From NCBI GenBank assembly GCA_903884065.1, contig CAISDL010000083.1:1-58686 (forward strand): DNA of 58,686 nt, read 5' to 3'. This document shows, piece after piece, positions 9,047 to 18,197 of the stretch. The position numbers and the translations under genes are program-made. This stretch comes from an uncultured Actinomycetes bacterium. GTDB lineage: Bacteria; Actinomycetota; Actinomycetes; Mycobacteriales; Mycobacteriaceae. The number at the start of each line of letters is the position of its first letter. Position 1 is the first letter of the stretch. Below the pieces are notes generated by a model, which was given only the letters and a program-made list of their open reading frames with translations, did no database searches and had not been told where the DNA came from.

Positions 9047-9052
9047 ACTGTA
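9047..9052 (-). promoter_or_regulatory. Probable leaderless -10 box (TACAGT) of desA2
   Basis: TACAGT on the minus strand ends 6 bases before the desA2 ATG. The surrounding sequence is the AT-richest part of this intergenic region and contains an ACCG-N7-CGGT inverted element at about 9053-9067, a possible site for a lipid-responsive repressor (inference). Confidence 0.5.
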
Positions 9053-9104
9053 ACCGATATTAACGGTTGTCTGGAAATCCCCCGGTCCGGCGTTTCTCCC
9101 CTGG

Positions 9105-10580
9105 CTACAGGGTCAGACCGGGGTACAGCGGGTTGGCGTCGAGCAGTTCGGCAGCCGCCGAGCGGACCCAGTCAGAGGTCTGATCGACCAGCGTGTACTT
9201 GGCTTTCGACGGCCCGTTCGGGCCGGCGTCGGCCGTGGTGTTCGACAGCACCTCGACGACGAGTTCGGCGACCCGGTCGAATTCGGCCGGCCCGAATCCG
9301 CGTGTCGTGAGCGCCGGGGTGCCGAACCGGATTCCGCTGGTGTACCAGGCCCCGTTTGGGTCGGCCGGGATGGAGTTGCGGTTGGTGACGATGCCCGAGT
9401 CCAGCAGCGCGCCCTCGGCCTGCCGGCCCGTCAACCCGAAGGACTGCACGTCGAGCAGAACGAGGTGGTTGTCGGTGCCGCCGGTGACGAGCTTGGCCCC
9501 GCGGCGCATCAGCCCGTCGGCGAAAGCCTGGGCGTTGTCGGCCACCCGCTGCGCATAGGCCTGGAACGAGGGCTGGCGGGCCTCGGCGAAGGCGACCGCC
9601 TTGGCGGCCATGACGTGCGACATCGGGCCGCCGAGCACCATCGGGCAGCCCTTGTCGACCGCGTCGGAGTACTCCTTGGTGGCCAGCACCAAGCCGCCGC
9701 GCGGACCGCGCAGCGACTTGTGGGTGGTGCTGGTGACGACGTGGGCGTGCGGCACCGGATTCTCGTCGCCGGTGAAGACCTTGCCCGCCACCAGGCCGGC
9801 GAAATGTGCCATGTCGACCATCAGGGTGGCGCCCACCTCGTCGGCGATCTCGCGCATCCTGGCGAAGTTCACCCGGCGGGGATAAGCCGAGTAGCCGGCC
9901 ACCAGGATCAGCGGCTTGAACTCGCGGACGGCCGCGGCGACGGCGTCGTAGTCGAGCAGGCCGGTCTCCGGGTTGGTGCCGTAGCTGCGCTGCTGGAACA
10001 TCTTTCCGGAGATGTTGGGCCGGAAGCCGTGGGTGAGGTGGCCCCCGGCGTCCAGCGACATGCCCATCAGGCGCTGGCTGCCCAGCTTGGCCCGCAGCCG
10101 CTCCCACTCCGAATCGGAGAGGTCGTTGACGTTCTTGACGCCGACCTCCGAGAGCGCGGGTGTCTCGACCCGGGTCGCCAGGATGGCCCAGAACGCCACC
10201 AGGTTGGCGTCGATGCCGGAGTGCGGTTGCACGTAGGCGTAGGGGGCGCCGAAGAGTTCGCGGGCGTGCTCGGCGGCGATGGACTCGACGTTGTCGACGT
10301 TCTGGCAGCCGGCGTAGAAGCGGTGGCCGATGGTGCCCTCGGCGTACTTGTCCGACAACCAGGTGCCCATCGTCAGCAGCACCGCCGGTGAGGCGTAGTT
10401 CTCGCTGGCGATGAGCTTCAGCGAATCCCGTTGATCGGCAAGCTCTTTACGGGTGGCCGCAGCGATTCGCGGCTCGACGGTCTCGATGACCTGCAGCGCT
10501 GCCCGGTAGGCCTCGCTGGCGGTGGCGGCATAGTCCGCGCCGGGTGCGGCGGCGGAGGACAGAATCGCGTCGGTGGACAT
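9105..10580 (-). CDS. glyA: Serine hydroxymethyltransferase, long form
   Basis: A PLP enzyme that interconverts serine and glycine while loading tetrahydrofolate with a one-carbon unit. The schiff-base lysine lies in [11 protein letters not shown] (about Lys288), with GGHLTHG and VDMAHFAGL upstream. At 491 residues it is about 65 longer than the usual bacterial GlyA: it has an N-terminal extension of about 20 residues, an insertion of about 30 residues after the HSG(ID)AN motif ([19 protein letters not shown] region), and a longer C-terminus. This is the architecture of the long SHMT clade. It occupies the position of glyA1 (Rv1093). A TACGCT box lies 7 bases before the ATG. Confidence 0.93.
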   Translation of the reverse strand: MSTDAILSSAAAPGADYAATASEAYRAALQVIETVEPRIAAATRKELADQRDSLKLIASENYASPAVLLTMGTWLSDKYAEGTIGHRFYAGCQNVDNVESIAAEHARELFGAPYAYVQPHSGIDANLVAFWAILATRVETPALSEVGVKNVNDLSDSEWERLRAKLGSQRLMGMSLDAGGHLTHGFRPNISGKMFQQRSYGTNPETGLLDYDAVAAAVREFKPLILVAGYSAYPRRVNFARMREIADEVGATLMVDMAHFAGLVAGKVFTGDENPVPHAHVVTSTTHKSLRGPRGGLVLATKEYSDAVDKGCPMVLGGPMSHVMAAKAVAFAEARQPSFQAYAQRVADNAQAFADGLMRRGAKLVTGGTDNHLVLLDVQSFGLTGRQAEGALLDSGIVTNRNSIPADPNGAWYTSGIRFGTPALTTRGFGPAEFDRVAELVVEVLSNTTADAGPNGPSKAKYTLVDQTSDWVRSAAAELLDANPLYPGLTL

Positions 10581-10587
10581 GGGCCAA

Positions 10588-10593
10588 AGCGTA
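10588..10593 (-). promoter_or_regulatory. Probable leaderless -10 box (TACGCT) of glyA
   Basis: TACGCT on the minus strand ends 7 bases before the glyA ATG at 10580, with no Shine-Dalgarno sequence between them. Confidence 0.5.
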
Positions 10594-10696
10594 GTCGGCG
10601 GCCTGACAAGCGCCGCTGAGTGCCTCAGCGCGCCGGAACTCGGTTGACCACATGATCACCACCAGCCACAGAAGTACCCGCCCGGGGATCGCACAT

Positions 10697-10787
10697 ACTT
10701 TTGCCCACCTCGCAGCGACAACCGGCTGACTTCGGATTCGGGCAACCTCACCGGCGCGGGGCTTGTCGCTGCGAGGTGGGCAAAAGT
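10697..10787. repeat. Perfect 25-bp inverted repeat with 41-nt centre
   Basis: The arms 10697-10721 and 10763-10787 are exact reverse complements over 25 bases (core TTTGCCCACCTCGCAGCGAC). The 41-base centre has no gene. The element fills most of the 237-base gap between glyA and the 3' end of the DUF885 gene. It could fold into a very stable hairpin. It is longer than a normal terminator and has no T run, so a MITE- or REP-like repeat is more likely than a terminator. Confidence 0.85.
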
Positions 10788-10817
10788 GTCAGTGACCTAG
10801 GCAGGGTCGGCCGCCTG

Positions 10818-12044
10818 TCAGGCCACGCCGGCCACCTCGGCCCGCAGCGAGGACGGGATCAGCGGTTCGTCGAGCAGGCGGCCGAACCGTTCGGTGAGCC
10901 CGACTCCGTCGGGCCGGGCGTCGAGCCAGTTCCGCAACAGCCGGTAGCCCTCGACATACGTCGATGTGTAGGCGCGCCACAGCGGCGAGGACAGGAATTT
11001 CAGCATCTGCCGTGCCCTGGTGTCGTCGACCAGCAGCCAGCGCTGCAGATAGCCCGCCACCTCGTCGACGTCGCGGTGTTCGTCGTGCAGCATCAGGGCC
11101 GCGTCCTGGCGCACCTCGGCCAGCGCGGCGGAGGCTCCGGAGAGCGCCTCGGCCCGCTCGCCGTCGAAACGCAGCCCGAGGTCGGCGTAGATCTCGGTCG
11201 CCCAGCGGCCCCACCCCGGCCCCACCGCGGCGTGCAGGGCGAGATCGGCCAGGCCCTCGGCCATCAGGCACTGCGGGGTGTTGACCAGAAAGATCGTCTG
11301 CTCCCCATGGCCCAACCCGGCGACCAGCCCGGCCTCCTTGCGGCAGTGCTCGGTGTGGTGCCCCGGGTAGGACTCGTGGGCCACCAGCGCAGGCAGGTGG
11401 GCCATCTGCTGCTTGAGGTCGGCGTTGACCGCCACCCGCGAGCGGTAGTCGCCCTCGTAGTAGTTGAAGCCGGACCACGGCTTGTCGGTCACCACGTCGT
11501 AGACGACGGTCTCGCTGTCGGGTAGCGGGAAGGTCGTGCGGACGATGTCGCGCAGCGCGCTGGAGAAGGCGTGGATGCATTCCTGCAGACGCTCCGGGGG
11601 CAGTTCCTGGGAGTGCCGGTAGGCGGCCATCCGCTCGACCAGCGGTCCGCTTCCGCCGAGCACCTCGTCGATGCGGGCGTGCGCGGCGCGGTAGCGCTCC
11701 GGTTCGCCGCGGGCGATCTCGACGTCGAAATAGTCGCGGACCTCGTTGACGAACCCCACCTGCTCACCGGCGAACTTCCGCCCCGAGCAGGCCAGCGCCC
11801 GCAGGTGGGCGCCGATGAACTCGGCGCGCTGTTCGGTGAAGCCCGCGACACGCGGGACGTCGTCCAGCGCGGACAGCAGTCGCTGCGCGTGGGAGGCCAG
11901 TTCGCCGGGATCGGGAGCGGACTCGTCGGCCACCTGGGCCCGCAGCCGAGCGTCCCCGGTGAAGGAATCGACGTACCCTTCCTCAATGCGGTCGAACCGC
12001 AGACCGACCAAGAGGTATTCGCGAATCAGGTGGTCCGGCTCCAT
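10818..12044 (-). CDS. DUF885 family zinc metallopeptidase-like protein
   Basis: A 408-residue cytosolic protein of the DUF885 family, helical zinc-peptidase-like proteins. The key motif [13 protein letters not shown] (near residue 222) carries the histidine and glutamate expected of the metal site, and a second glutamate follows in [10 protein letters not shown]. The open frame runs on to 12656, but that part is antisense to coaA. The ATG at 12044 is chosen; it has a TAGCGT box 7 bases upstream, and only 30 bases separate it from the divergent coaA start. A GTG at 12053 is an alternative. The substrate is unknown. Confidence 0.85.
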   Translation of the reverse strand: MEPDHLIREYLLVGLRFDRIEEGYVDSFTGDARLRAQVADESAPDPGELASHAQRLLSALDDVPRVAGFTEQRAEFIGAHLRALACSGRKFAGEQVGFVNEVRDYFDVEIARGEPERYRAAHARIDEVLGGSGPLVERMAAYRHSQELPPERLQECIHAFSSALRDIVRTTFPLPDSETVVYDVVTDKPWSGFNYYEGDYRSRVAVNADLKQQMAHLPALVAHESYPGHHTEHCRKEAGLVAGLGHGEQTIFLVNTPQCLMAEGLADLALHAAVGPGWGRWATEIYADLGLRFDGERAEALSGASAALAEVRQDAALMLHDEHRDVDEVAGYLQRWLLVDDTRARQMLKFLSSPLWRAYTSTYVEGYRLLRNWLDARPDGVGLTERFGRLLDEPLIPSSLRAEVAGVA

Positions 12045-12051
12045 GTCCTTC

Positions 12052-12057
12052 ACGCTA
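12052..12057 (-). promoter_or_regulatory. Probable leaderless -10 box (TAGCGT) of the DUF885 gene
   Basis: TAGCGT on the minus strand lies 7 bases before the ATG at 12044. The start codons of this gene and coaA are only 30 bases apart, so both transcripts must have almost no leader or overlap each other. Confidence 0.45.
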
Positions 12058-12074
12058 ACTGCAAGACTTGTGGC

Positions 12075-13013
12075 ATGGCGCGGCTGAGCGAACCCAGCCC
12101 CTACGTCGAGTTCGACCGGAGCGACTGGCGCGCCCTGCGCATGTCGACCCCGCTCAAGCTCACCGAAGAGGAACTGGTCGGGCTGCGCGGGCTCGGGGAA
12201 CAGATCGACCTGCTGGAGGTCGAGGAGGTCTTCCTCCCACTCGCCCGGCTGATCCACCTTCAGGTCGCCGCACGCCAGAGCCTGTTCGCGGCCACCGACG
12301 AATTCCTCGGCGAACCGCGGCAGAATCCCGACCGGCCGGTGCCCTTCGTCATCGGCGTCGCCGGCAGCGTCGCGGTGGGCAAGTCGACCACCGCGCGTGT
12401 ACTGCAGGCGCTGCTGTCCCGCTGGGACGACCACCCCCGGGTGGATCTGGTCACCACCGACGGATTCCTGTACCCCAACACCGAGCTGACCCGTCGCAAT
12501 CTGATGCACCGCAAGGGTTTTCCGGAGAGCTACGACCGCCGAGCGCTGATGAGGTTCGTCACGTCGGTCAAGTCCGGCGCCGACCAGGTGGGCGCGCCGG
12601 TCTACTCGCACCTGATCTACGACATCGTCCCGGACGAGAAGCACGTCGTCACCCACCCGGACATCCTGATCCTGGAGGGGCTCAACGTCTTACAGACCGG
12701 CCCGCGCCTGATGGTCTCGGATCTCTTCGACTTCTCCGTCTACGTCGACGCCCGCATCGAGGACATCGAGCAGTGGTACATCGAACGGTTCCTGGCGATG
12801 CGGGCCGGGGCGTTCGCCGACCCGGCCTCGCACTTCCATCACTACGCCGGCCTGACCGACGAGCAGGCCGTCTCGGCGGCACACGACATCTGGCGAACCA
12901 TCAACCGGCCCAACCTGATCGAGAACATCCTGCCGACCCGGCCGCGGGCCACCGCGGTGCTGCGCAAGGATTCCGACCACTCGGTGAAGCGGTTACGGCT
13001 GCGCAAGCTCTAG
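12075..13013 (+). CDS. coaA: Type I pantothenate kinase CoaA
   Basis: Pantothenate kinase phosphorylates pantothenate with ATP, the first and controlling step of coenzyme A synthesis. The 312 residues equal the M. tuberculosis CoaA length. Walker A is GSVAVGKST near residue 97; [11 protein letters not shown] and the RKGFPESYD segment are typical of type I bacterial kinases. The ATG at 12075 gives the standard [10 protein letters not shown] start. No ribosome binding site precedes it, in keeping with the short divergent spacer shared with the DUF885 gene. Position corresponds to Rv1092c. Confidence 0.97.
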   Translation: MARLSEPSPYVEFDRSDWRALRMSTPLKLTEEELVGLRGLGEQIDLLEVEEVFLPLARLIHLQVAARQSLFAATDEFLGEPRQNPDRPVPFVIGVAGSVAVGKSTTARVLQALLSRWDDHPRVDLVTTDGFLYPNTELTRRNLMHRKGFPESYDRRALMRFVTSVKSGADQVGAPVYSHLIYDIVPDEKHVVTHPDILILEGLNVLQTGPRLMVSDLFDFSVYVDARIEDIEQWYIERFLAMRAGAFADPASHFHHYAGLTDEQAVSAAHDIWRTINRPNLIENILPTRPRATAVLRKDSDHSVKRLRLRKL

Positions 13014-13029
13014 TCTCGGCCGTCTCCGG

Positions 13030-13106
13030 CTAGCTCAACCGTCTCGCTCCTCCTCCGCCTCGTACCTCGGCGGCATCGTCGACTCGACTAGCTCAACCGT
13101 CTCGCT

Positions 13107-13107
<1 letters not shown>
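13030..13107. repeat. 20-bp direct repeat, two copies
   Basis: CTAGCTCAACCGTCTCGCTC occurs at 13030-13049 and again at 13088-13107, just after coaA and abutting the stop codon of the convergent atpE copy. It is an exact 20-base duplication with a 58-base period and no clear hairpin. Confidence 0.8.
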
Positions 13108-13779
<672 letters not shown>

Positions 13780-13879
13780 CGTGCCTCCTGGAGATCGAGT
13801 GGCTCTTACACCATCGACCCTGCTCAGAGGGCACTGCCAGGTCGAGACACGGCACTGCCAAGAACTGCCAGGCGACTGC

Positions 13880-15250
13880 TTAGCGCTGCACCGGAGCCGT
13901 CTGGGCGCGCAGATCCGCGGCGATCAGGCGGGCCGCGGCGTTCTGCCAGTTGTGGAACGACCGCTGCGGGACGTCGGTGACGAACCACTGCCAAGCTTGG
14001 CGGGCCACCGGGTCCAGCCCGGCGGCGGTGGCGTTCTGCGCGTAGGCGCGGACGCCGGCGACGTAGGGGAAGTACAGGGCGTTGTAGTAGCGCCACTGCT
14101 CGGTGGTTCCGAAGTCGCCGTCGTCGCGGGGTTTGAGCCGGGCGATCTGGTCGGAGAGCAGCGCCCGCAATTCGGTCGCCCGCTCCAGGGGCTGATCGGG
14201 CGCCCCCCGCTCGGCCAGCCGGGCGTCGATCGCGGGCAACCGGGTCAGCGGGCTGGCAACCAGTTTTGCGAGATCGCCGTAGTGGCCCAGTGCCCGGCGG
14301 GTCAGGCGGGCGAAGGTCTCGTCGTCGAGGTCGTCCAGCGGGCTCGGCGAACAGAGCGGGAGCGCGGCCTCGGTGGTCCGTAGCGCGGCACGGTCGGCGC
14401 GAAGCCGCGGTGAGTCGGAGAACGCGACGCGGTCCAGCAGACCGGCGAGCGGGCCGGCGAACACGGTGGCGGCGATCGCGATCGCCAAGGTGACCAGCGC
14501 GGTGGTCGTCAGCACCACGGTGCCGTCGGCGTCCGCCCGGAACGCGGCTGTTCCGATCAACAACTGACCGTCGAGCAACACCACCGCCAGCAACGCGCCG
14601 ATGAACGACCGCAACATCGCCGCGCGCAGCGCCTGTCCTTCGTCGAAGGCGTCCCACAGCGCCACGGCCACACCGAGCAGGAGTACATCGAACCCGGTCG
14701 CGGCCAGCGCCAGCCAACTCGGCACCAGGCCCAGCGGAATGACGAGAATCGCGTTGCTCAGCGCGAAGAACAGCGTCGCGACGGCGACGACGCCGGCCAC
14801 CCCGGCCGGCTGGGCGGGCCGACGCACCGCGGCCACCATCGCACCGAGCGTCGATACCGAAATCGTCGCGAACATCACCCAATGCCCAAGGCGCAGTGGC
14901 CCGTTGACGCGTCCGGCCATCGCGGCACCCAGCAGTACCGCCACAGCGACCAGGGCCGTCAGTGTGATCTCGCGGGCCCTGCTGCGCTCGGCATCAGGCG
15001 GCCGGGCCAGTTCCAGCAGAACACCGAACCAGGCGATCGCCGGAACGGCCACCAGATAGATCTCGATACGGCTCAACGTTTCTGCGTACCCCGCCCCGAT
15101 GACGCGCACCGCGTCGAGTGCGACCACGACGGCGAAGCCGCACAGTCCGATGGCCGCCAGCACCAGGACGGGTTTGCGGGGATCCCGGGACAGCAGATAC
15201 AGGCCCATCCACCACGCCAGCGCGAAGACGAGCGCCGACAGCGCCACCAC
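13880..15250 (-). CDS. Membrane protein with seven-helix N-terminal region and soluble C-terminus
   Basis: A 456-residue protein. The first ~300 residues contain about 8 hydrophobic helices; the last ~170 residues are soluble, helical and rich in Arg, Asp and Ala, ending QTAPVQR. The layout resembles the sensor half of membrane-bound histidine kinases, but no kinase motifs are present. The GTG at 15250 (or the adjacent GTG at 15247) is chosen because it starts just after the stop of uppS at 15253; the longer open frame upstream is antisense-free but lies inside uppS. It is probably cotranscribed with uppS. Function unknown. Confidence 0.75.
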   Translation of the reverse strand: MVALSALVFALAWWMGLYLLSRDPRKPVLVLAAIGLCGFAVVVALDAVRVIGAGYAETLSRIEIYLVAVPAIAWFGVLLELARPPDAERSRAREITLTALVAVAVLLGAAMAGRVNGPLRLGHWVMFATISVSTLGAMVAAVRRPAQPAGVAGVVAVATLFFALSNAILVIPLGLVPSWLALAATGFDVLLLGVAVALWDAFDEGQALRAAMLRSFIGALLAVVLLDGQLLIGTAAFRADADGTVVLTTTALVTLAIAIAATVFAGPLAGLLDRVAFSDSPRLRADRAALRTTEAALPLCSPSPLDDLDDETFARLTRRALGHYGDLAKLVASPLTRLPAIDARLAERGAPDQPLERATELRALLSDQIARLKPRDDGDFGTTEQWRYYNALYFPYVAGVRAYAQNATAAGLDPVARQAWQWFVTDVPQRSFHNWQNAAARLIAADLRAQTAPVQR

Positions 15251-15252
15251 GT

Positions 15253-16050
15253 CTAGGCCCCGAAGCGACGGTGCCGGCGGCTGTAGTCGCGCAACGCGCG
15301 CAGGAAGTCGACCCGCCGGAAATCCGGCCAGTGCGCCTCGGTGAACCACATCTCCGAATAGGCGCTCTGCCAGAGCAGGAACCCGCTGAGCCGCTGCTCC
15401 CCCGAGGTCCGGATCACCAGGTCGGGATCGGGCTGGCCATAGGTGTAGAGGTTCTCGCCGATGCTGTCGACGGTGACCGACTCGATCATCTGCTCGGGGG
15501 TCGCACCGTTGGCCGCTTCCTTTCCCAGCAGCGACCGGACCGCGTCGACGATCTCCTGGCGGCCGCCGTAGCCGACCGCGACGTTGACGTGGAACGAGCC
15601 GGTCGGCGCGGCGGACGCGGCGGCGTCCACGGCGTCTCGCACCCGTCGCGCCTGGTCTTCGCCGATCAGTTCCAGATCACCCACGGTGCGCACGCTCCAG
15701 TGGTTGGCCGGGGCGCAGATCTCCTCGACGACGTCGGTGATGATCTCGATGAGGTCGGCGAGTTCCTCGGGATCGCGCTGGAGATTCTCCGTCGACAGCA
15801 GGTACACCGTCGCCATCTCGATTCCTGCCGCGGCACACCACCGCAGCATCTCGGCGATCTTGGCCGCACCCATCAGGTAGCCGTAGCTGACGTCGTCGTA
15901 TCCGGCATCGCGCGCCCAGCGTCGGTTACCGTCACACAGAACGGCGATATGGCGGGGTAGTGCGGATTTGGAGTTTTCGAGCCCATGCCGCAACCGCATC
16001 TCGTAGAGCCGGTAGGCCGGCTCCTTGAGACGCGCCGGAATGATCTCCAC
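15253..16050 (-). CDS. uppS: Short-chain Z-isoprenyl diphosphate synthase (Rv1086-like)
   Basis: A cis-prenyltransferase of 265 residues with the family motif [14 protein letters not shown], catalytic Asp40, and the C-terminal [15 protein letters not shown] and [17 protein letters not shown] ending. Of the two mycobacterial paralogues, the location next to hemolysin III matches Rv1086, which makes (2Z,6E)-farnesyl diphosphate, the precursor for decaprenyl phosphate used in arabinogalactan and lipoarabinomannan synthesis. It starts with GTG. A TAGTCT box lies 8 bases upstream. The alternative is the longer-chain decaprenyl synthase (Rv2361c type). Confidence 0.93.
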   Translation of the reverse strand: MEIIPARLKEPAYRLYEMRLRHGLENSKSALPRHIAVLCDGNRRWARDAGYDDVSYGYLMGAAKIAEMLRWCAAAGIEMATVYLLSTENLQRDPEELADLIEIITDVVEEICAPANHWSVRTVGDLELIGEDQARRVRDAVDAAASAAPTGSFHVNVAVGYGGRQEIVDAVRSLLGKEAANGATPEQMIESVTVDSIGENLYTYGQPDPDLVIRTSGEQRLSGFLLWQSAYSEMWFTEAHWPDFRRVDFLRALRDYSRRHRRFGA

Positions 16051-16058
16051 GACAATCC

Positions 16059-16064
16059 AGACTA
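16059..16064 (-). promoter_or_regulatory. Possible leaderless -10 box (TAGTCT) of uppS
   Basis: TAGTCT on the minus strand ends 8 bases before the uppS GTG at 16050, which would leave no or a one-base leader. Confidence 0.4.
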
Positions 16065-16121
16065 CTGTGGCTCAGGGGGAGAGCACTTGGCGAACGCCAC
16101 CTCGATTCGGCGGAGGTGAAG

Positions 16122-16868
16122 ATGACATCGGGGACCGACGTCACCGATCCTGACCAGACGCGTGGACCCGACCCGGGCGAAGCCGAGGACCTTCCCGAAG
16201 CCATCGTCGACGGAGTCAGCCAGTTTCTCGGAAAGCCGCGGGCTCGGGGATGGATTCACGTCTACTCCGCCGCCGTGGCCGCCATCGCAGGCACGACTCT
16301 GGTGTCGGTGTCCTGGGCGCTACAGGGGACCCGGGCCGGACTCGCCACCCTGATCTACACGCTGACGATCGTCGCGATGTTCACCGTCAGCGGGACCTAC
16401 CACCGGGTGAACTGGACCTCGCCGACCGCGCACAAATGGATGAAGCGCCTCGACCACTCGATGATCTTCGTCTTCATCGCCGGCAGTTACACACCATTCG
16501 CCCTACTGGCGCTACCCGAGACCGACGGGTGGACGCTCTTCTGGATCGTCTGGGGCGGAGCACTCGCCGGCGTGCTGCTCAAGATGTTCTGGCCGTCAGC
16601 ACCCCGATGGGTCGGCGTTCCGCTCTACATGTTGCTGGGGTGGGTGGCCGTCTGGTTCGTCGGGCCGATCGCGCAGGGCGCCGGAGTGGCGGCCCTGGTT
16701 CTGCTCATCGTCGGCGGAGTGCTGTACAGCGTCGGCGGTGTCTTCTACGCACTCAAGTGGCCCAACCCGTGGCCGACCACCTTCGGCCACCACGAGTTCT
16801 TCCACGCCTGCACCGCCGTCGCGGCGATCTGCCACTACATCGCCATGTGGTTCGCCGTCTTCTGGTGA
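16122..16868 (+). CDS. Hemolysin III / PAQR family membrane protein
   Basis: A 248-residue protein with a hydrophilic N-terminus of about 45 residues and seven membrane helices. The conserved polar residues of the family are visible: SGTYHRVNW near the end of the second helix, KRLDHSMIF in the third, and [11 protein letters not shown] in the last. These His/Asp/Ser residues bind zinc in PAQR relatives, some of which are ceramidases. The name hemolysin is historical. The ATG at 16122 lies 5 bases after GGAGG. It is divergent from uppS, as Rv1085c is from Rv1086. Confidence 0.9.
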   Translation: MTSGTDVTDPDQTRGPDPGEAEDLPEAIVDGVSQFLGKPRARGWIHVYSAAVAAIAGTTLVSVSWALQGTRAGLATLIYTLTIVAMFTVSGTYHRVNWTSPTAHKWMKRLDHSMIFVFIAGSYTPFALLALPETDGWTLFWIVWGGALAGVLLKMFWPSAPRWVGVPLYMLLGWVAVWFVGPIAQGAGVAALVLLIVGGVLYSVGGVFYALKWPNPWPTTFGHHEFFHACTAVAAICHYIAMWFAVFW

Positions 16869-16983
16869 CAAGCCGGTGTCGGCCGACGTGGAATCGGCCA
16901 TCGCCGACGTCCCTGCTGCTTTACGCTTCCCCCCTGTCACACCCCGCGTCTTCTCGGTAGGGACCAAGTTGCGAGGAGTAGCT

Positions 16984-17792
16984 GTGGGAGCACCGTTCCG
17001 GCACAACACAGTTCGGCAGAGCATCCTGGTCGTGACAGGGCTGACCGCGATGATGTTCGCGACCACTCTGGCGGCCCCAGGGGCTAGTGCCGACAACAAT
17101 GGGGGCGCCGGAACACCACATCGGGCGGGACGTCGATCTACGGTGAGCGCAACCTCGTCAGTGGCACCACGGCCATTGGCGACAACAACGAGACGGCCGG
17201 GGTGAATGTCGTCGTCGGTAACCGAAACAACGTCGGCTCCTGGCTACGCATCGGTGACGGCAACACCTCAGTGGGACAGAACACCGTCAACGGGAGCCGC
17301 AATGCCGTCACCGATACGGGTTTGCTCGGCGACGGCAACTCCGAGTCCGGGCGCAACACTGTCAACGGCGACCGCAATACGGTGATCGATCGTCCCGTGG
17401 TCGGTGACGGCAACGAGAGATCGGCGGGCAGAGCGTCACCGGCGACGCCAACGTCGCCGTCTACACCGCTGTCATAGGCAACGCAAACACCGGATCCGGG
17501 GTCAACCTGATGACCGGCAACCGCAACGTCGCGACCGGCTTCGTCCTGATCGGCAACGGAAATGCCAATTCCGGTCGCAACAACCTCGTCGGTAACGGCA
17601 TCGGCGTACTGATGGCGATCATCGGTTCCGGCACAACGAATTCGGGCAACAACACCGGCGGAGGTATCAACATCGCGATCCTCGGACCCAACTCCGTTGA
17701 TGTCGGCAACTGCGCATCATCGCTGTGCGTCACTTGTCACCGCCATCGAGAAGGCTGGTCCACTCCTAGATCACCGATCCCGCCCGGCCTGA
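16984..17792 (+). pseudogene. Frameshifted secreted protein with GN-rich repeats
   Basis: The GTG at 16984, preceded by GAGGAG, opens a clear signal peptide (SILVVTGLTAMMFA ending GASA) that reads in frame only to about 17100. From about 17111 to 17415 a second frame, and from about 17420 a third, carry one continuous repeat pattern: VGNRNNVG, GDGNTSVGQN, GDGNSESGRN, IGNANTGSG, IGNGNANSGRNN, SGTTNSGNN. Each break equals loss of one base (a G run at 17101-17105, and near 17415-17421). A third shift near 17735 would give the more protein-like ending VTAIEKAGPLLD and a stop at 17790-17792. The repeats resemble the NxGxGNxG units of PPE-MPTR proteins and may form a beta-solenoid. Sequencing errors could explain some breaks. 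Confidence 0.65.
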
Positions 17793-17797
17793 CGTCT

Positions 17798-18184
17798 TCA
17801 GACCGGCGTGACGTTCGCCGGAGACCAGTAAGCCTTCATCGACGCGACCTTGCCGTCGGCGTCGAACACCATCACGTCGATGGGCTCGATGCGAATCCGG
17901 TGCTCGCCGGCGCCGACGGTGATGGCGAACATGAACGCCGCTTCATGCCCGGCCACCCGAAGCGAAAGCAATTCGGTTTCCTTGGGCGCACTTTCGATGT
18001 TCTTGTAAAAGCCGTGGATGGCGTGCCTGCCGATGTGTACCTCACCGCCGACCGGGTCCTCAACGGTGGCGTCGGAGGCATACAGCTCGGCGATATCCTC
18101 GGCGGTGCCGGTCGCCACCAGCTCCAGATAGCGGCGGACGACGGACTCGATGTGTTCGGCCCCAGGGGATTGAGTGTTGGGCAT
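17798..18184 (-). CDS. Steroid delta-isomerase (ketosteroid isomerase)
   Basis: A 128-residue SnoaL-fold protein that aligns in detail with Comamonas testosteroni delta5-3-ketosteroid isomerase: RRYLELVATG with Tyr19, DATVEDPVG with the general-base Asp43, and EPIDVMVF with Asp103 match the catalytic Tyr14, Asp38 and Asp99. It would shift the double bond of 3-oxo-delta5 steroids, in keeping with sterol use by mycobacteria. The ATG at 18184 is chosen over the longer frame because it gives the family length and has a TAGCCT box 7 bases upstream. It faces the repeat-protein pseudogene tail to tail. Confidence 0.9.
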   Translation of the reverse strand: MPNTQSPGAEHIESVVRRYLELVATGTAEDIAELYASDATVEDPVGGEVHIGRHAIHGFYKNIESAPKETELLSLRVAGHEAAFMFAITVGAGEHRIRIEPIDVMVFDADGKVASMKAYWSPANVTPV

Positions 18185-18191
18185 GGCGCCG

Positions 18192-18197
18192 AGGCTA
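18192..18197 (-). promoter_or_regulatory. Probable leaderless -10 box (TAGCCT) of the isomerase gene
   Basis: TAGCCT on the minus strand lies 7 bases before the ATG at 18184. It includes the stop codon of the upstream DUF255 gene, so the isomerase can be transcribed separately from the mca operon. Confidence 0.5.

Noticed and set aside
10697..10787. Rho-independent terminator of the DUF885 gene
   Set aside because: The stem is far longer than usual, the loop is 41 bases, and no T run follows on either strand.
12045..12656. N-terminal extension of the DUF885 frame to 612 residues
   Set aside because: The extension is antisense to the Walker and core region of coaA and has no family similarity; the family start is at 12044.
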